Origin: Oceanicaulis alexandrii DSM 11625
GTDB lineage: Bacteria > Pseudomonadota > Alphaproteobacteria > Caulobacterales > Maricaulaceae
Length of the DNA stretch: 64,000 bases
Assembly: GCF_000420265.1 (NCBI RefSeq)
Contig: NZ_ATUP01000002.1
Location: forward strand, 2,501 to 66,500
Reading direction: 5' to 3'
Shown here: positions 1 through 11,840 of the stretch, piece after piece
Numbering within the stretch: the stretch's first letter is position 1
How the letters are laid out: the number at the start of each line of letters is the position of its first letter
Program-made: the position numbers and the translations under genes
The notes under the pieces: model-generated
Databases searched by the model: none
The model's input: only the letters and a program-made list of their open reading frames with translations
Told to the model about the DNA's origin: nothing

Positions 1-19
1 CGTGCATGAGCATCGTTGA

Positions 20-2805
<2,786 letters not shown>

Positions 2806-2908
2806 AACAATGCTCATGGGCGGCGATCGCTTCGTCCCATGAAGCCCGATCTTGGCAACGCCAAGTAAAAGTCAGCATGTCTCTACAAATCAATGCATCG
2901 GTCTTGCC

Positions 2909-3026
2909 GACCGGGTGGTTATAGCGAAGGCTCCACACCCGTTCCCATCCCGAACACGGCCGTTAAGACCTTCTGCGCCAATGGTACTATGTCCTAAGGC
3001 ATGGGAGAGTAGGTCGCCGCCCGGTC
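2909..3026 (+). rRNA. rrf: 5S ribosomal RNA
   Basis: The 5S rRNA lies about 100 bases after the 23S end. Its terminal helix is gaccggg (2909-2915) paired with cccggtc (3020-3026), and the interior holds the typical ccgaacacggccgttaag block and a closing gggagagtaggtcgccgcc arm. The order 23S-5S-tRNA-fMet is the usual alphaproteobacterial one. Confidence 0.95.
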
Positions 3027-3147
3027 CGCTAGACACGATGCAATTACATTCTCCGTTACACTGTTAAATGAGACCGACGCCGTCACTCAGAACGACGTTT
3101 GCTTCTGCAACCCATTTGTTGTTAAAACAAAAGCGTTGCAGCCCTGA

Positions 3148-3224
<77 letters not shown>

Positions 3225-3230
3225 AGTTTC

Positions 3231-3264
3231 AAAAGCCCCGCGCCATTGGCCGGGGCTTTTTCTT
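3231..3264 (+). terminator. rRNA operon terminator
   Basis: A strong intrinsic terminator: aaaagccccg (3231-3240) pairs with cggggctttt (3251-3260), followed by further T residues. It begins 7 bases after the tRNA CCA end and closes the rRNA operon. Confidence 0.9.
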
Positions 3265-3550
3265 GTTTCAGACCAGGCGAGAGACGGACGGGATGCATGT
3301 GGCGAACGCCCTAAGAGGTCATGATCCAAGAGGAATTGAGCGTATCTCAAGAATGATCACTTGCGTTCTTGGTCATTTGGGCGCACAGAGGCGGCACGCG
3401 AAGCACGCGCCCAGCACGAGGCTGGTTGCGCGGCGACGGATCAGCCGGAGTGAGAGCACTCCCGTGATGAGGTCCGGGCGGGGGCGATATTCGTCCCAGA
3501 ACGGCGGCTGAACGATCCAGTTGTCTATATTTTTGAACGAAATAGCGCCC
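3265..3550. other. intergenic stretch with no supported gene
   Basis: About 290 bases between the rRNA terminator and the helicase gene. Open frames cross it on both strands, but none has a convincing start with a ribosome binding site. A minus-strand frame ending near 3377 reads like protein but has no start codon, so it may be a decayed remnant. The promoter of the helicase gene must lie here or just after, though I cannot point to clear -35 and -10 boxes. Confidence 0.5.
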
Positions 3551-3561
3551 GGAGATCGTCC

Positions 3562-4938
3562 GTGAGCGCTGCTATGAGGTTATCCTTGACCCGATTTACA
3601 GATCTAGGTCTGAACGACTCCATTCTCTCGGCGATCGCCGAACAGGGCTATGAAACGCCCACCCCCATTCAGGCGCGCGCCATCCCCCAGGTGCTCGCCG
3701 GCCGTGACCTGATCGGCCTGGCGCAAACCGGCACCGGCAAGACCGCCGCCTTCGTGCTGCCGCTGATCCATCAATTGCTGGCTGTGAACAAACAGGCGCC
3801 GGGCCGCTCCTGTCGCGCCCTGATTCTGGCGCCGACGCGTGAGCTGGCAGCCCAGATCGAAGAGCAGGTTCGCGCCTATACCGCTCACACGCGCCTGACG
3901 AGCGCGGTAATCTTTGGTGGCGTCAAAGCCGGCCCGCAGATCAAGACTCTGGCGCGCGGCGTGGATATCCTGGTGGCGACGCCGGGCCGTCTTCTGGACC
4001 ATCTGGGCGAACGCAAGGCGCGGCTGGATCTGACCAGTTTCGTGGTGCTGGACGAAGCGGATCAGATGCTCGATCTCGGCTTTATCCCGGCGATCCGCAA
4101 GCTGCTGCGTCTGGTGGGCAAAGAGCGTCAGACGCTGATGTTCTCCGCCACCATGGTGCCGGCGATCCGCCAGCTGGCTGACGATTTCCTGTCCAATCCG
4201 GAAACCGTGGCGGTGACCCCGCCCTCCAAACCGGTGGAGCGGATCGACCAGAAGGTGCTCTACACCGAAGCGGCGGATAAACCCGAAGCGCTGATCGATC
4301 TGATGGCGCCGGAAGCCGGCAAGCGCACGATCATCTTCACGCGCACCAAGCATGGCGCGGACCGGGTGGCGAAACGTCTGGTGAAATACGGCCACAAGGC
4401 CAACGCCATTCATGGCGACAAGAGCCAGAACCAGCGCACCCGGGCGCTCGACGCCTTCAAATCCGGCGAATCTCCGGTTCTGGTGGCCACTGATATCGCC
4501 GCCCGCGGCATTGATGTGGACGGGGTTGATCTGGTGGTCAATTACGAGCTGCCCAATGTGGCCGAGAACTATGTCCACCGCATCGGCCGCACCGCGCGCG
4601 CCGGCGCGACCGGCCGGGCCGTCGCTTTGTGCGCGCCGGACGAGCGCGTGATGCTCAAGGATATCGAGAAGACCATGGGCGTCGCCATCGCCGGTCTGAA
4701 CGACGCGCCGCCAATGCCCAAGGGCGAGGCCGCCAAGTCCAAAAGCCGACGCCGGGGCGGACGCCGCGGTCAGGGCCAGGGACAGGGCGAGGGCGCCCCG
4801 TCCGGCCAGAAGCGCGGGGGCGCTTCCGGCAAGCCGCGCCAGGGCGGTGAAGGCGCACGCGGCGGCAAACCCCAGCGTAATCGACGGAGCGGCGGGGGCG
4901 GTCAACGCCGCGGCCCGAGCGCCACAGCCGCCGAATAA
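3562..4938 (+). CDS. rhlE: DEAD-box RNA helicase, RhlE-like
   Basis: ATP-dependent RNA helicase expected to remodel rRNA precursors or mRNA in the cytoplasm. All superfamily 2 motifs are visible in order: an F..LGL Q-motif region (residues 12-37), Walker A AQTGTGKT (54-61), PTRELA, TPGR, DEAD (164-167), SAT, and the C-terminal helicase lobe with LVATDIAARGIDV and HRIGRTARAG. The last 70 residues are a low-complexity Arg/Gly/Lys tail rich in RGG-like runs, usual for RhlE-type enzymes and likely an RNA-binding extension. The start is GTG at 3562, chosen because ggag lies 8 bases upstream; an in-frame ATG at 3574 is the alternative. It stands alone after the rRNA operon. The RhlE assignment rather than RhlB or SrmB rests on the short N-terminus and basic tail. 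Confidence 0.92.
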   Translation: MSAAMRLSLTRFTDLGLNDSILSAIAEQGYETPTPIQARAIPQVLAGRDLIGLAQTGTGKTAAFVLPLIHQLLAVNKQAPGRSCRALILAPTRELAAQIEEQVRAYTAHTRLTSAVIFGGVKAGPQIKTLARGVDILVATPGRLLDHLGERKARLDLTSFVVLDEADQMLDLGFIPAIRKLLRLVGKERQTLMFSATMVPAIRQLADDFLSNPETVAVTPPSKPVERIDQKVLYTEAADKPEALIDLMAPEAGKRTIIFTRTKHGADRVAKRLVKYGHKANAIHGDKSQNQRTRALDAFKSGESPVLVATDIAARGIDVDGVDLVVNYELPNVAENYVHRIGRTARAGATGRAVALCAPDERVMLKDIEKTMGVAIAGLNDAPPMPKGEAAKSKSRRRGGRRGQGQGQGEGAPSGQKRGGASGKPRQGGEGARGGKPQRNRRSGGGGQRRGPSATAAE

Positions 4939-4962
4939 GGCTGCTACAGATCCATAGAGAGC

Positions 4963-4994
4963 GGGCGCGGTTCATCAAAACCGCGCCCATTTTG
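4963..4994. terminator. bidirectional terminator between rhlE and pirin gene
   Basis: gggcgcggtt (4963-4972) pairs with aaccgcgccc (4979-4988), followed by attttg. It lies between two convergent genes and can serve both. Confidence 0.75.
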
Positions 4995-5008
4995 CATTTG
5001 ATTGTCGT

Positions 5009-5950
5009 TCAGCTCGTCGGATTCTCTTCCGTACAGGCAGGCGGCTCGCCCGGTTCGGGATCGCCGGGCAGGGGGATGTATTCGTTTTCCTCGACCGGCA
5101 TGCGGAAGGGGGTGTCCTTGAAGCCTTGAGCGATCGAGGCGCGCCAGTCGGCTTTGGCCTGCTCGATGCGCTCTTTGCGGCTGGAGACGAAATTCCATTC
5201 CATGAAGCGCTGGCCCAGCGGTTGGCCGCCGAGCAGCATCAGACGGGAGTCTTCTGTCACGCTGACGCTCGCCTGGTTCTGGCCGGGCGTGAAGATCGCC
5301 ATATGTCCGCCTGAGACGGTCTCGCCGCGGACCTCAACACCCCCTGAGACCACATGCAGCGCCAGTTCTTCATGGCCTTCCGGCAAATCAAACTGTGCGC
5401 CCGCTTTCGCCTCGATATGAGCGTAGACAATGGGGGAATAGACTTTCACCGGCGAGGTGCGGCCATAGGCGCTGCCCAGGATCAGACGACAGTGCGCGTC
5501 GCCCAGCTCGAAAGCCGGCAGGTCATCCGCGCCATGATGATGAAACTCGGGCTCGATCTCCTGGCAGTCTTCAGGCAGAGCGACCCAGACCTGAATGCCG
5601 AACATGAAAAGGCCCTTGGCGCGGGCTTCATCGCCCGTGCGTTCTGAATGGGTGACGCCCTTGCCGGCGGTCATCCAGTTCACATCGCCTGGATAGATGG
5701 TCTGGTGCACGCCCAAACAATCGCGATGGTCCATCTCACCGTCAAACAGATAGGTGACGGTCGCCAGGCCGATATGGGGGTGGGGGCGCACATTGATGCC
5801 TTCGCCGGGGTTGAACTGCGCCGGGCCCATCTGGTCGTAAAAGACGAAGGGGCCGACATGGCGGCGCTGTGCGACAGGCAGGATGCGCGTGACGCAAAAT
5901 CCGCCCAAATCCTTGCTCTTGCCTTCCAGAATGCGTTCAAGCGGGTTCAT
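5009..5950 (-). CDS. pirin family protein
   Basis: Cupin-fold iron protein of the pirin family, about 313 residues. Two metal-site signatures are visible in the N-terminal cupin: RPHPHIGL and GVTHSER, which carry the three His and one Glu ligands known in human pirin and E. coli YhhW. The C-terminal cupin holds HVVSGGVEV and ends near the conserved PLGQRFMEWNFVSS. Some bacterial pirins act as quercetinases or redox-linked regulators, but the substrate cannot be read from the sequence. The start at 5950 is preferred over an upstream in-frame one at 6004 because agagga stands 9 bases upstream and because the longer form would overlap the neighbouring gene. The gene is probably co-transcribed with the FkbM methyltransferase, 34 bases upstream. 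Confidence 0.88.
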   Translation of the reverse strand: MNPLERILEGKSKDLGGFCVTRILPVAQRRHVGPFVFYDQMGPAQFNPGEGINVRPHPHIGLATVTYLFDGEMDHRDCLGVHQTIYPGDVNWMTAGKGVTHSERTGDEARAKGLFMFGIQVWVALPEDCQEIEPEFHHHGADDLPAFELGDAHCRLILGSAYGRTSPVKVYSPIVYAHIEAKAGAQFDLPEGHEELALHVVSGGVEVRGETVSGGHMAIFTPGQNQASVSVTEDSRLMLLGGQPLGQRFMEWNFVSSRKERIEQAKADWRASIAQGFKDTPFRMPVEENEYIPLPGDPEPGEPPACTEENPTS

Positions 5951-5984
5951 CAGTTGTCCTCTGGGCTGAACGGAGAGGGGGGAG

Positions 5985-6923
5985 TTAGCGTGCGTCCCGG
6001 TCAAGAATGACGTTCATTCGGGTGCTCTGGCGGATGCGATAACCCTTGCTCAGCGCCAGTGCTGCAGCGTCGGGCGTGGTGCGGCCATCGGCCATGTCGG
6101 CGCGCTCCAGGATCAGCAAATCCGGCCAGCGTGTCTTGGGGGCCTTGGCGAAGAAATGTGACAGGATGGCGGCTTCACCGCCCTCCACATCCACTTTCAT
6201 GGCGTGCGCTTTGGTGAGCTTGAGCTCATCCATAAGCGTTAGAAGCGTTGTGACGCGCACAGCTTCGCCTTCCGAGCCGCCAAGATGGGCCTGACCATGA
6301 TTGCCCGAGATCATGCGCATGACCTCTTCGCCCTCGTAATCCGCCAGTGCGACGCCCGCCATCTCGATCTGGCCGAGCGCATTCTGGCGTGCGTTGAAGC
6401 TGAGTCTGCGGCGCATTTCACGTTGGGGCTCGACCGCGATGACGCGTGATTTCTCGCCGCCGGCCAGCGCCGCCACCAGCGCATAAGCGCCGGCGTTCGC
6501 GCCGATATCCATGAACGCCTTGCCAGGGCCCATGATGCTGCGCAGCGCTTCGAGTTCGGCCGGGTCAAAGCATTGCGGCGTCATGAACAGACGCTTTTCC
6601 GACAGATTGTCGGTGGGGTGCAGCCGCAACTTCAAGCCAAGCGCCTGAACATCCGCCACGCCAGCTTTCATGCCGCTGAGCGCCAGAGGGCGCGCGGCGC
6701 CGGCCAGACGCAAGCCGGCGCGTGAGGCCGGCAAGGCGCGTCCGATGGCGAGCCCGATCTTGCTGACAAATCCTGGCGCATACGCGCCATATCCGGGGGC
6801 AGGCGGTTCATGAGACACAGGCCCGCCCTGCGCCCGCTTCACTTCAGGTGAGGCGGGCGGAATCGTCAGCATTTCGTCGGTCTCAGGCAAAGCCTGGTCG
6901 GAGTTTGATGTCGTCTCGGTCAT
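5985..6923 (-). CDS. FkbM family methyltransferase
   Basis: SAM-dependent methyltransferase of the FkbM family, about 312 residues. The SAM-binding core is visible as AFMDIGANAGAYAL followed by VIAVEPQ, then MKVDVEGGEAAIL, which is the family's typical KxDVEGxE motif. FkbM enzymes O-methylate sugars or lipids and are often tied to surface polysaccharides; the acceptor here is unknown. The first 110 residues are variable and contain no clear domain. The start is uncertain: ATG at 6923 is used, with an in-frame start at 6959 and another Met at 6869 possible, and none has a strong ribosome binding site. It is divergent from the M28 peptidase gene and reads towards the pirin gene. Confidence 0.8.
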   Translation of the reverse strand: MTETTSNSDQALPETDEMLTIPPASPEVKRAQGGPVSHEPPAPGYGAYAPGFVSKIGLAIGRALPASRAGLRLAGAARPLALSGMKAGVADVQALGLKLRLHPTDNLSEKRLFMTPQCFDPAELEALRSIMGPGKAFMDIGANAGAYALVAALAGGEKSRVIAVEPQREMRRRLSFNARQNALGQIEMAGVALADYEGEEVMRMISGNHGQAHLGGSEGEAVRVTTLLTLMDELKLTKAHAMKVDVEGGEAAILSHFFAKAPKTRWPDLLILERADMADGRTTPDAAALALSKGYRIRQSTRMNVILDRDAR

Positions 6924-7030
6924 GCCAAGACTTATAAACGCAATTGGGCGTGACCGCATACCATGAGATCAGGTTTCCAGTTTCGCTCGGCGCCAGTATG
7001 GTCACCTCAATTCTGAGGAGGAGAGACATC

Positions 7031-8473
7031 ATGCTGCGCACCTTTGCGGTCGCCGCCCTGCTATCCACAGCAAGCCTGGCGCACGCCCAGACCGAGCCGT
7101 TTGATCTGGGGCAGGACAATCGAGAGATCGCCCGGGCTCTGGGACAGGCCGCGCTTGAGAGCGATCTCGCTTATGAGATCACCGAGTCTCTTACGACCGA
7201 AGTCGGCCCCCGTCTCGCGGGCACGCCACAGGAAGAGCGGGCGCGCGATTGGGCGGTGGAGATGCTTGAAGAGCTGGCGTTTGAAAACGTCCGCGTCGAG
7301 CCGTTCGAGCTTGATCTGTGGACGCGCGGACGCTCGGTTTATGAAGAAGTGGCTATCACTGCGCCTTATCCTCAGGAACTCTATGCGATCTCCCTGGGCG
7401 GCGCCGGCGCCACGCCTGAAGGCGGGCTGGAAGCGGAGGTCGTGTTCTTTGACAGCTATGACGCACTTCTCGCGTCGGATGCGGACGAAGATGCGCTCGA
7501 GGGCAAGCTGGTCTTCGTCAATGACCGCATGGTCGCCAGCCGTACTGGCGAGGGCTATGGCTGGGCCAATCGCAAACGCCGAGACGCCTGGGTGCTGGCT
7601 GAGGATCGCGGCGCTGTGGGTGTGCTTATTCGTTCTGTGGGGACCAGCTCCAACCGTTTCGCGCACACCGGCATGATGAGCTTTCCTGACGGGCGTCGGC
7701 CCGACATTCCGGCTCTGGCCGTTTCTGCGCCGGATGCAGACCAGCTCCAGCGCCTGAATGAGATGGGCGAAACCGTCTCGATCAATATGCGCACCTATGC
7801 CGGCTGGCGGGGCGAGGCGATGAGCGGCAACGTTATCGCCGAGATCACCGGATCTGAAGCGCCTGACGAGATCGTCATTATCGGCGCGCATCTGGATAGC
7901 TGGGACACCGCCACAGGCGCTCTCGACGATGGCGCGGGCGTCGGCATCGTCACGGCCGCTGCGCGTCTGATCGCGGAAAGTGGTCATCGTCCGCGCCGCA
8001 CCATTCGTGTGGTGCTGTTCGGCGCCGAGGAAGTGGGACTGGTGGGCGCACGCGCCTACGCCAACGCTCGCATGGAAGACGGCACGGTGGGCGATCACAT
8101 CATCGGGTCTGAATCAGATTTCGGCGCTCGGGAAGTCTGGCGCCTGCGCTCCAATGTGGGCGAGCACGCCCTGCCGGAGATCGACGCCATTCACCGCGAA
8201 CTGCAAAGCCTGGGTCTGGTGCGCGGTGATAATTCCGGCGGCGGCGGGCCAGACATGATCCCGCTGCAATATATGGGCGTGCCCATGGTGCGGCTTGAGC
8301 AGAACGGCGAGGACTATTTCGAGTTCCACCACACGCCGAATGACACGTTCGACAAGATAGTGCCTGAAGAAATGGCGCAGAACGTCGCCGCCTGGACCAT
8401 GATGGTCTGGCTGCTGGCCAACAGCGAGACTGATTTCCGGCCGCAGACGCCGCAAGCGGAAGCGAGCGAGTAA
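7031..8473 (+). CDS. exported M28 family zinc peptidase, carboxypeptidase Q-like
   Basis: Secreted metallopeptidase, 480 residues, with a classical signal peptide (MLRTFAVAALLSTASLAHA, cut before QTE). The di-zinc site of family M28 is complete: HLDSWD (H287), the bridging DDGAG (D299), the catalytic EE pair in GAEEVGL (E333-E334), ESDFGA, and the final ligand in FHHTPND (H433 or H434). A protease-associated insert sits between the N-terminal region and the zinc site. Length and motif spacing match carboxypeptidase Q/PGCP-like dipeptide-hydrolysing enzymes. The start at 7031 is favoured over 6944 because gaggaggagag lies directly upstream and the signal peptide begins there. It probably degrades dipeptides in the periplasm or outside the cell. 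Confidence 0.9.
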   Translation: MLRTFAVAALLSTASLAHAQTEPFDLGQDNREIARALGQAALESDLAYEITESLTTEVGPRLAGTPQEERARDWAVEMLEELAFENVRVEPFELDLWTRGRSVYEEVAITAPYPQELYAISLGGAGATPEGGLEAEVVFFDSYDALLASDADEDALEGKLVFVNDRMVASRTGEGYGWANRKRRDAWVLAEDRGAVGVLIRSVGTSSNRFAHTGMMSFPDGRRPDIPALAVSAPDADQLQRLNEMGETVSINMRTYAGWRGEAMSGNVIAEITGSEAPDEIVIIGAHLDSWDTATGALDDGAGVGIVTAAARLIAESGHRPRRTIRVVLFGAEEVGLVGARAYANARMEDGTVGDHIIGSESDFGAREVWRLRSNVGEHALPEIDAIHRELQSLGLVRGDNSGGGGPDMIPLQYMGVPMVRLEQNGEDYFEFHHTPNDTFDKIVPEEMAQNVAAWTMMVWLLANSETDFRPQTPQAEASE

Positions 8474-8474
8474 T

Positions 8475-8499
8475 TCCGTTCTGGAAGCAATGAGCTTCC
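8475..8499 (+). terminator. hairpin after the M28 peptidase gene
   Basis: A perfect 10-bp stem, ttctggaagc with gcttccagaa, around a 5-base loop, 2 bases after the stop codon. There is no T-run behind it, so it may act as a 3' stabiliser or a weak terminator. Confidence 0.45.
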
Positions 8500-8584
8500 A
8501 GAAGTCGGGCTACACGCGGGATCCGGGCGTAGGCATATCTCCTGCCATCAGGCGGCGCCGCCGCAACACATGATGGAGGTGATT

Positions 8585-9199
8585 ATGTCTGCGCCCACTA
8601 TTCTTCAGGTCAATTCCAGCGCCCGTCTCGAAGGCTCGGTCAGCCGCGAACTGTCGCAGCTGCTTTCCCAGGCCCTGGCTGGCGAGTCCGGCACGGTGAC
8701 GGTTCGCGATCTCGCCGAAACCCCTGTGCCGCAAGTGGACGCAGGCTGGGTCGGCGCCAATTTCACTGATCCTGCTGAACGCACCCAAGCACAGCGCGAC
8801 ATCCTCAAAGGGTCTGACGCGCTCGTGGGTGAGCTGAAAGCGGCGGATCAAATTGTCATCGGCATGCCGATCTACAATTTCTCCATTCCCGCCAGCCTGA
8901 AGGCCTGGATCGATCAGATCGCTCGCGCGCGCGAAACCTTCCGGTATTCCGAAGCGGGGCCTGAAGGCTTGCTGACCGGAAAAACGGCCTGGATCGTGGT
9001 CGCGTCGGGCGGCGTGCCACTGGATTCAGGCGTGGATTTCGCGACGCCTTATCTGCGTCAGGTGCTGAATTTCGTCGGCATCACCGATATTCGCGTCATT
9101 GACGGCTCGCGCTGGGATTTCCGAGAGGAAACCGATCGCGAGGCGATCCGCGCACTGGCCCGCACGGCGGATGTTCAGCCTGCGCAAGCGGCTGAATAA
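8585..9199 (+). CDS. azoR: FMN-dependent NADH-azoreductase, copy 1
   Basis: Flavodoxin-fold quinone/azo reductase of 204 residues. It shows the family's N-terminal beta-strand and phosphate loop (ILQVNSSARLEGSVSREL), the flavin-binding PMYNFSIP-type motif (here GMPIYNFSIPASLKAWIDQIARARETF), and a C-terminal VASGGVPL segment contacting FMN. Such enzymes reduce quinones with NAD(P)H and help against electrophile stress; azo dyes are an incidental substrate. The start at 8585 is chosen because ggaggtgatt precedes it. The next gene is a diverged paralogue about 100 bases downstream. Confidence 0.88.
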   Translation: MSAPTILQVNSSARLEGSVSRELSQLLSQALAGESGTVTVRDLAETPVPQVDAGWVGANFTDPAERTQAQRDILKGSDALVGELKAADQIVIGMPIYNFSIPASLKAWIDQIARARETFRYSEAGPEGLLTGKTAWIVVASGGVPLDSGVDFATPYLRQVLNFVGITDIRVIDGSRWDFREETDREAIRALARTADVQPAQAAE

Positions 9200-9306
9200 A
9201 GACGCTCCCCAGGCGCTCACATTTATGTGGTGCGCGTTTGATTGGCGCTGGCGCGGTCTTGGTCTCATCTCTGAAGCCATTCTTTCGAATAGTTTCAGGA
9301 GCCCTC

Positions 9307-9912
9307 ATGACCGCGCCTCGCATTCTGACCCTGTATTCCAGCGGTCGCACCACCCAGTCCGCCAGCCGTGAACTGGCAGACCTGTTGTCCATCACTCTGG
9401 CCGGTGAGTCAGGCGTGATCACAACGCGTGATCTGGTCGCCCAACCGCTGCCCTTTGTGGATGAGGCGTTTGTGGACGCGAGCTTCACCCCGCCTGCAAA
9501 CCGCACCGCGGCGCAAGTGAAGGCGCTGGCCGTCTCCACAGATGTGCTGGATGAATTGATGGCCGCTGATCAGCTGGTGATCGCAGCGCCCATGTACAAT
9601 TATTCCATCCCGGCGGCCTTGAAGGCCTGGGTCGACATGGTGGCGCGCGCCAATGAGAGCTTCCGCTATGTCTTTGACGATGGAGATCCGTATGTTCAAG
9701 GGCTGGTGAAGGTCCGCACCGTCTGGTTGGTGACGCCGACCGGCGGCACGCCGCTGGGATCAGACATGGACTTCGCGACCGGCTATCTGAAATACGTTTT
9801 GGGCTTTATGGGCATGAAGGATGTGCGCGTTATCGATGCTGCGGGCTGGCGGGATCTGGATGACGCCTTGAAGGCTGCGAAACGTGACGAGATCCGGGCT
9901 TTAAGCGCGTAG
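9307..9912 (+). CDS. FMN-dependent NADH-azoreductase, copy 2
   Basis: Second azoreductase of 201 residues, clearly paralogous to the preceding gene: both carry the same order of motifs, YNYSIPAALKAWVDMVARANESF here against YNFSIPASLKAWIDQIARARETF there is one shared stretch, and both have the TPTGG/ASGG flavin loop followed by SDMDFAT or SGVDFAT. Identity by eye is around half, so the duplication is old. The start at 9307 follows aggag at 9297-9301; the 107-base gap may hold its own promoter. Paralogues of this family often differ in quinone preference or in induction, which cannot be seen here. Confidence 0.87.
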   Translation: MTAPRILTLYSSGRTTQSASRELADLLSITLAGESGVITTRDLVAQPLPFVDEAFVDASFTPPANRTAAQVKALAVSTDVLDELMAADQLVIAAPMYNYSIPAALKAWVDMVARANESFRYVFDDGDPYVQGLVKVRTVWLVTPTGGTPLGSDMDFATGYLKYVLGFMGMKDVRVIDAAGWRDLDDALKAAKRDEIRALSA

Positions 9913-9923
9913 GCTTGAGGTTT

Positions 9924-9957
9924 GACGACTGGCGTTCTAGAGCGTGCGCCAGTCGTC
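9924..9957. terminator. inverted repeat between convergent genes
   Basis: gacgactggcg (9924-9934) is perfectly complementary to cgccagtcgtc (9947-9957). It spans the 3' end of the minus-strand gene, so its right arm is also coding sequence. Position between convergent genes suggests a shared terminator, but no T-run follows. Confidence 0.4.
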
Positions 9958-10725
9958 GCGTACGCCCAGCTGACGGAAGACTTCTGACCAATAGGCTTGC
10001 AGAACATCACGCTGTTCGCTGCTCCATCCCCGACGTTCGATCAGATAGATTTCGATCCTGACGCCTGCGAGCACATCGCCATATTCATCCTCGATCAGCG
10101 CCGCCACACGGCCAGGCGGCGGCAGGCGGTTTTCAAGGTCTGACCGGGCGCGGCCATAAACGCTGAACAGGCGTGAATTCTGCAGCATGTCGGAAACAAG
10201 AATGACCGTGCGGCGCGGGGTGTCGGGATTGAAACCGTCTTCCAGCGCCAGGTCGGCCAGGGCCTCGATAATCGGGCTCGCCGGGCTTTCCTTGGGTTCG
10301 ACCAGATCGGCGAGGGCGCTTTGCAGCGGGCCTTCAAACAAGGCCTGATAGCGCGCCTCGACCCGGGCCGGATTTCGATAGAGCGGATTGATCTGGTCGC
10401 CGCGGCCAGGATTGCACAGCGAGAAACTGTTGGTGTTGATCAGCTCGCCGCGCGCGTCCAGCTCGTACAGGGACAACCGTTCGCCGATCTCCAGCCGGTC
10501 GCGGCTGTCGAGCGCGAGTTGCTCGATGCGGGAGGCCTGTTCGGGCGAATAGAGGTCGGTTTTGTCGATCACGAGCGCCATATGGGCTGGCTGTTCCCCG
10601 CTCAGGCATAGGGTGTTGGGGTCATATTCGGGCGGTTGCAGCACGAGGGCGGCATAGCTGATCGCGCCGAGCACGCCGATCACGATCAGAATATTGATGA
10701 TGCCCAGAATATCCTTGCCGCGCAT
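9937..10725 (-). CDS. unrecognised single-pass membrane protein, possibly vWA-like
   Basis: 262 residues, not recognised. A single transmembrane helix at residues 8-29 (GIINILIVIGVLGAISYAALV) is followed by a periplasmic or cytoplasmic domain. That domain reads like a reduced von Willebrand A fold: a first strand with Asp (MALVIDKTDLYS), alternating helices, and a later strand RTVILVSDMLQNS. The MIDAS motif DxSxS is not intact, since DKTDLYS stands in its place, so metal binding is doubtful. It is 71 bases downstream of another membrane protein gene on the same strand, and the two probably form one unit. Function unknown; the vWA idea is an inference from strand pattern only. Confidence 0.7.
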   Translation of the reverse strand: MRGKDILGIINILIVIGVLGAISYAALVLQPPEYDPNTLCLSGEQPAHMALVIDKTDLYSPEQASRIEQLALDSRDRLEIGERLSLYELDARGELINTNSFSLCNPGRGDQINPLYRNPARVEARYQALFEGPLQSALADLVEPKESPASPIIEALADLALEDGFNPDTPRRTVILVSDMLQNSRLFSVYGRARSDLENRLPPPGRVAALIEDEYGDVLAGVRIEIYLIERRGWSSEQRDVLQAYWSEVFRQLGVRDDWRTL

Positions 10726-10796
10726 ATGTCTGACGCCCCCTCTGCCAGCCGATAGCGGAGGGCATCATGGGGCGCCCGCCCGCTTATGGCTAGACG

Positions 10797-11840
10797 TTAT
10801 CGGCCGGGGAAGGGCGGTTTGTCTGACCCGCTCGTCTCGCCCGGATCGGTGAGATCGGTGTCCGCCGCCTGCTCATAGAGCTGGATCGAGCGTGAATTGT
10901 CGGCGGCGAAAAACTTGTCGATCTTGCGCTTGAGCGCGATCGCCTCACGACGCGTCGGCCCGCTCAGGCTTTCCTCGATCTCGACGGCGCTTTCCGTGTT
11001 TTCGCGGTGCGTGTGGGGCAATTGCTTGAGCACGGCGGACAGGTGGGCGGCTGCATTGATCGCCCGGCGCTGGGCTGTGCCATAGCCGATCAGGCGGTCA
11101 TCGAACGTGGCGCCCTTGAACGCGGCGATGGCGGCGAAGGTGACGCCCAGTCCAAACAGCAAGAGCCCTTCCAGCGTCTGGATGCCGGTTCCCGCCATGG
11201 CGGAACTCACGGGCGCCAGAATCGCCCCGGTCGGCTCGGCCAGATCGCCGAGCGCCAGAGTGGCGGCGTTCAGTTCCAGCAAGTCACGATAGAGCGCGGC
11301 GGTGTAGTTCAGGAACACCACAAAGCCCAACGCCAAGGGCGTGCCGATGATGGCGGCGGCGAAGGAGAAGGGGCGGTCTGGGTTCTGTAACAGGCGCAAG
11401 CCTAAAAACCCGATCAGGAAGAATGCGGTGATCACATTGGTGAAAGCCACGGTGATGGCCTGAATCCAGCCGCCCAACAGGCCCAGATCAGAGCTTTTGG
11501 AAAAGAAATAGGCGTTGATCAGGCCTTCCACGAGCACCATCCCGGCGAGGATGGAGAAGTGCATGATATGGCTTTCAGGATAGGTCGCGGAGCGATTGAC
11601 CCATTTGTCGCGCGGCAGCGCCTCTTCAAACATCCGACCGCGTGTCTGGCGAAAATGCAGATAGGCGTCAAAACAGGCCGAAGCGCGATAATACGCATCC
11701 GTCAGACGATCGACGATCTGATGGGTTTTGCGATCAATTTCAGTATCCATGATCTCGTCCGCATCCTCCGACCGTCCCCGGTTCAAACCGAGAAGGTTGT
11801 TCGTGATCGGCCGATCTTGGGTTTCAATCGTATCGCGCAT
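10797..11840 (-). CDS. unrecognised multi-pass membrane protein
   Basis: 347 residues, not recognised. An N-terminal cytoplasmic stretch of about 95 residues is followed by four hydrophobic segments: near 95-115 (MHFSILAGMVLVEGLINAYFF), 130-150 (AVTNVI-like ITAFFLIGFLGL), 160-180 (AAAIIGTPLALGFVVFL) and 220-242 (LEGLLLFGLGVTFAAIAAF). The C-terminal 100 residues are soluble and charged, ending in an acidic tail. It begins the two-gene minus-strand unit that continues with the vWA-like membrane protein. The amidase gene is divergent, 239 bases away. Nothing in the sequence shows a transport or catalytic motif. Confidence 0.75.
   Translation of the reverse strand: MRDTIETQDRPITNNLLGLNRGRSEDADEIMDTEIDRKTHQIVDRLTDAYYRASACFDAYLHFRQTRGRMFEEALPRDKWVNRSATYPESHIMHFSILAGMVLVEGLINAYFFSKSSDLGLLGGWIQAITVAFTNVITAFFLIGFLGLRLLQNPDRPFSFAAAIIGTPLALGFVVFLNYTAALYRDLLELNAATLALGDLAEPTGAILAPVSSAMAGTGIQTLEGLLLFGLGVTFAAIAAFKGATFDDRLIGYGTAQRRAINAAAHLSAVLKQLPHTHRENTESAVEIEESLSGPTRREAIALKRKIDKFFAADNSRSIQLYEQAADTDLTDPGETSGSDKPPFPGR

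Noticed and set aside
3604-4905. A 433-residue minus-strand frame opposite the helicase gene
   Set aside because: It is a shadow caused by GC-rich third positions; the helicase motifs on the plus strand are decisive.
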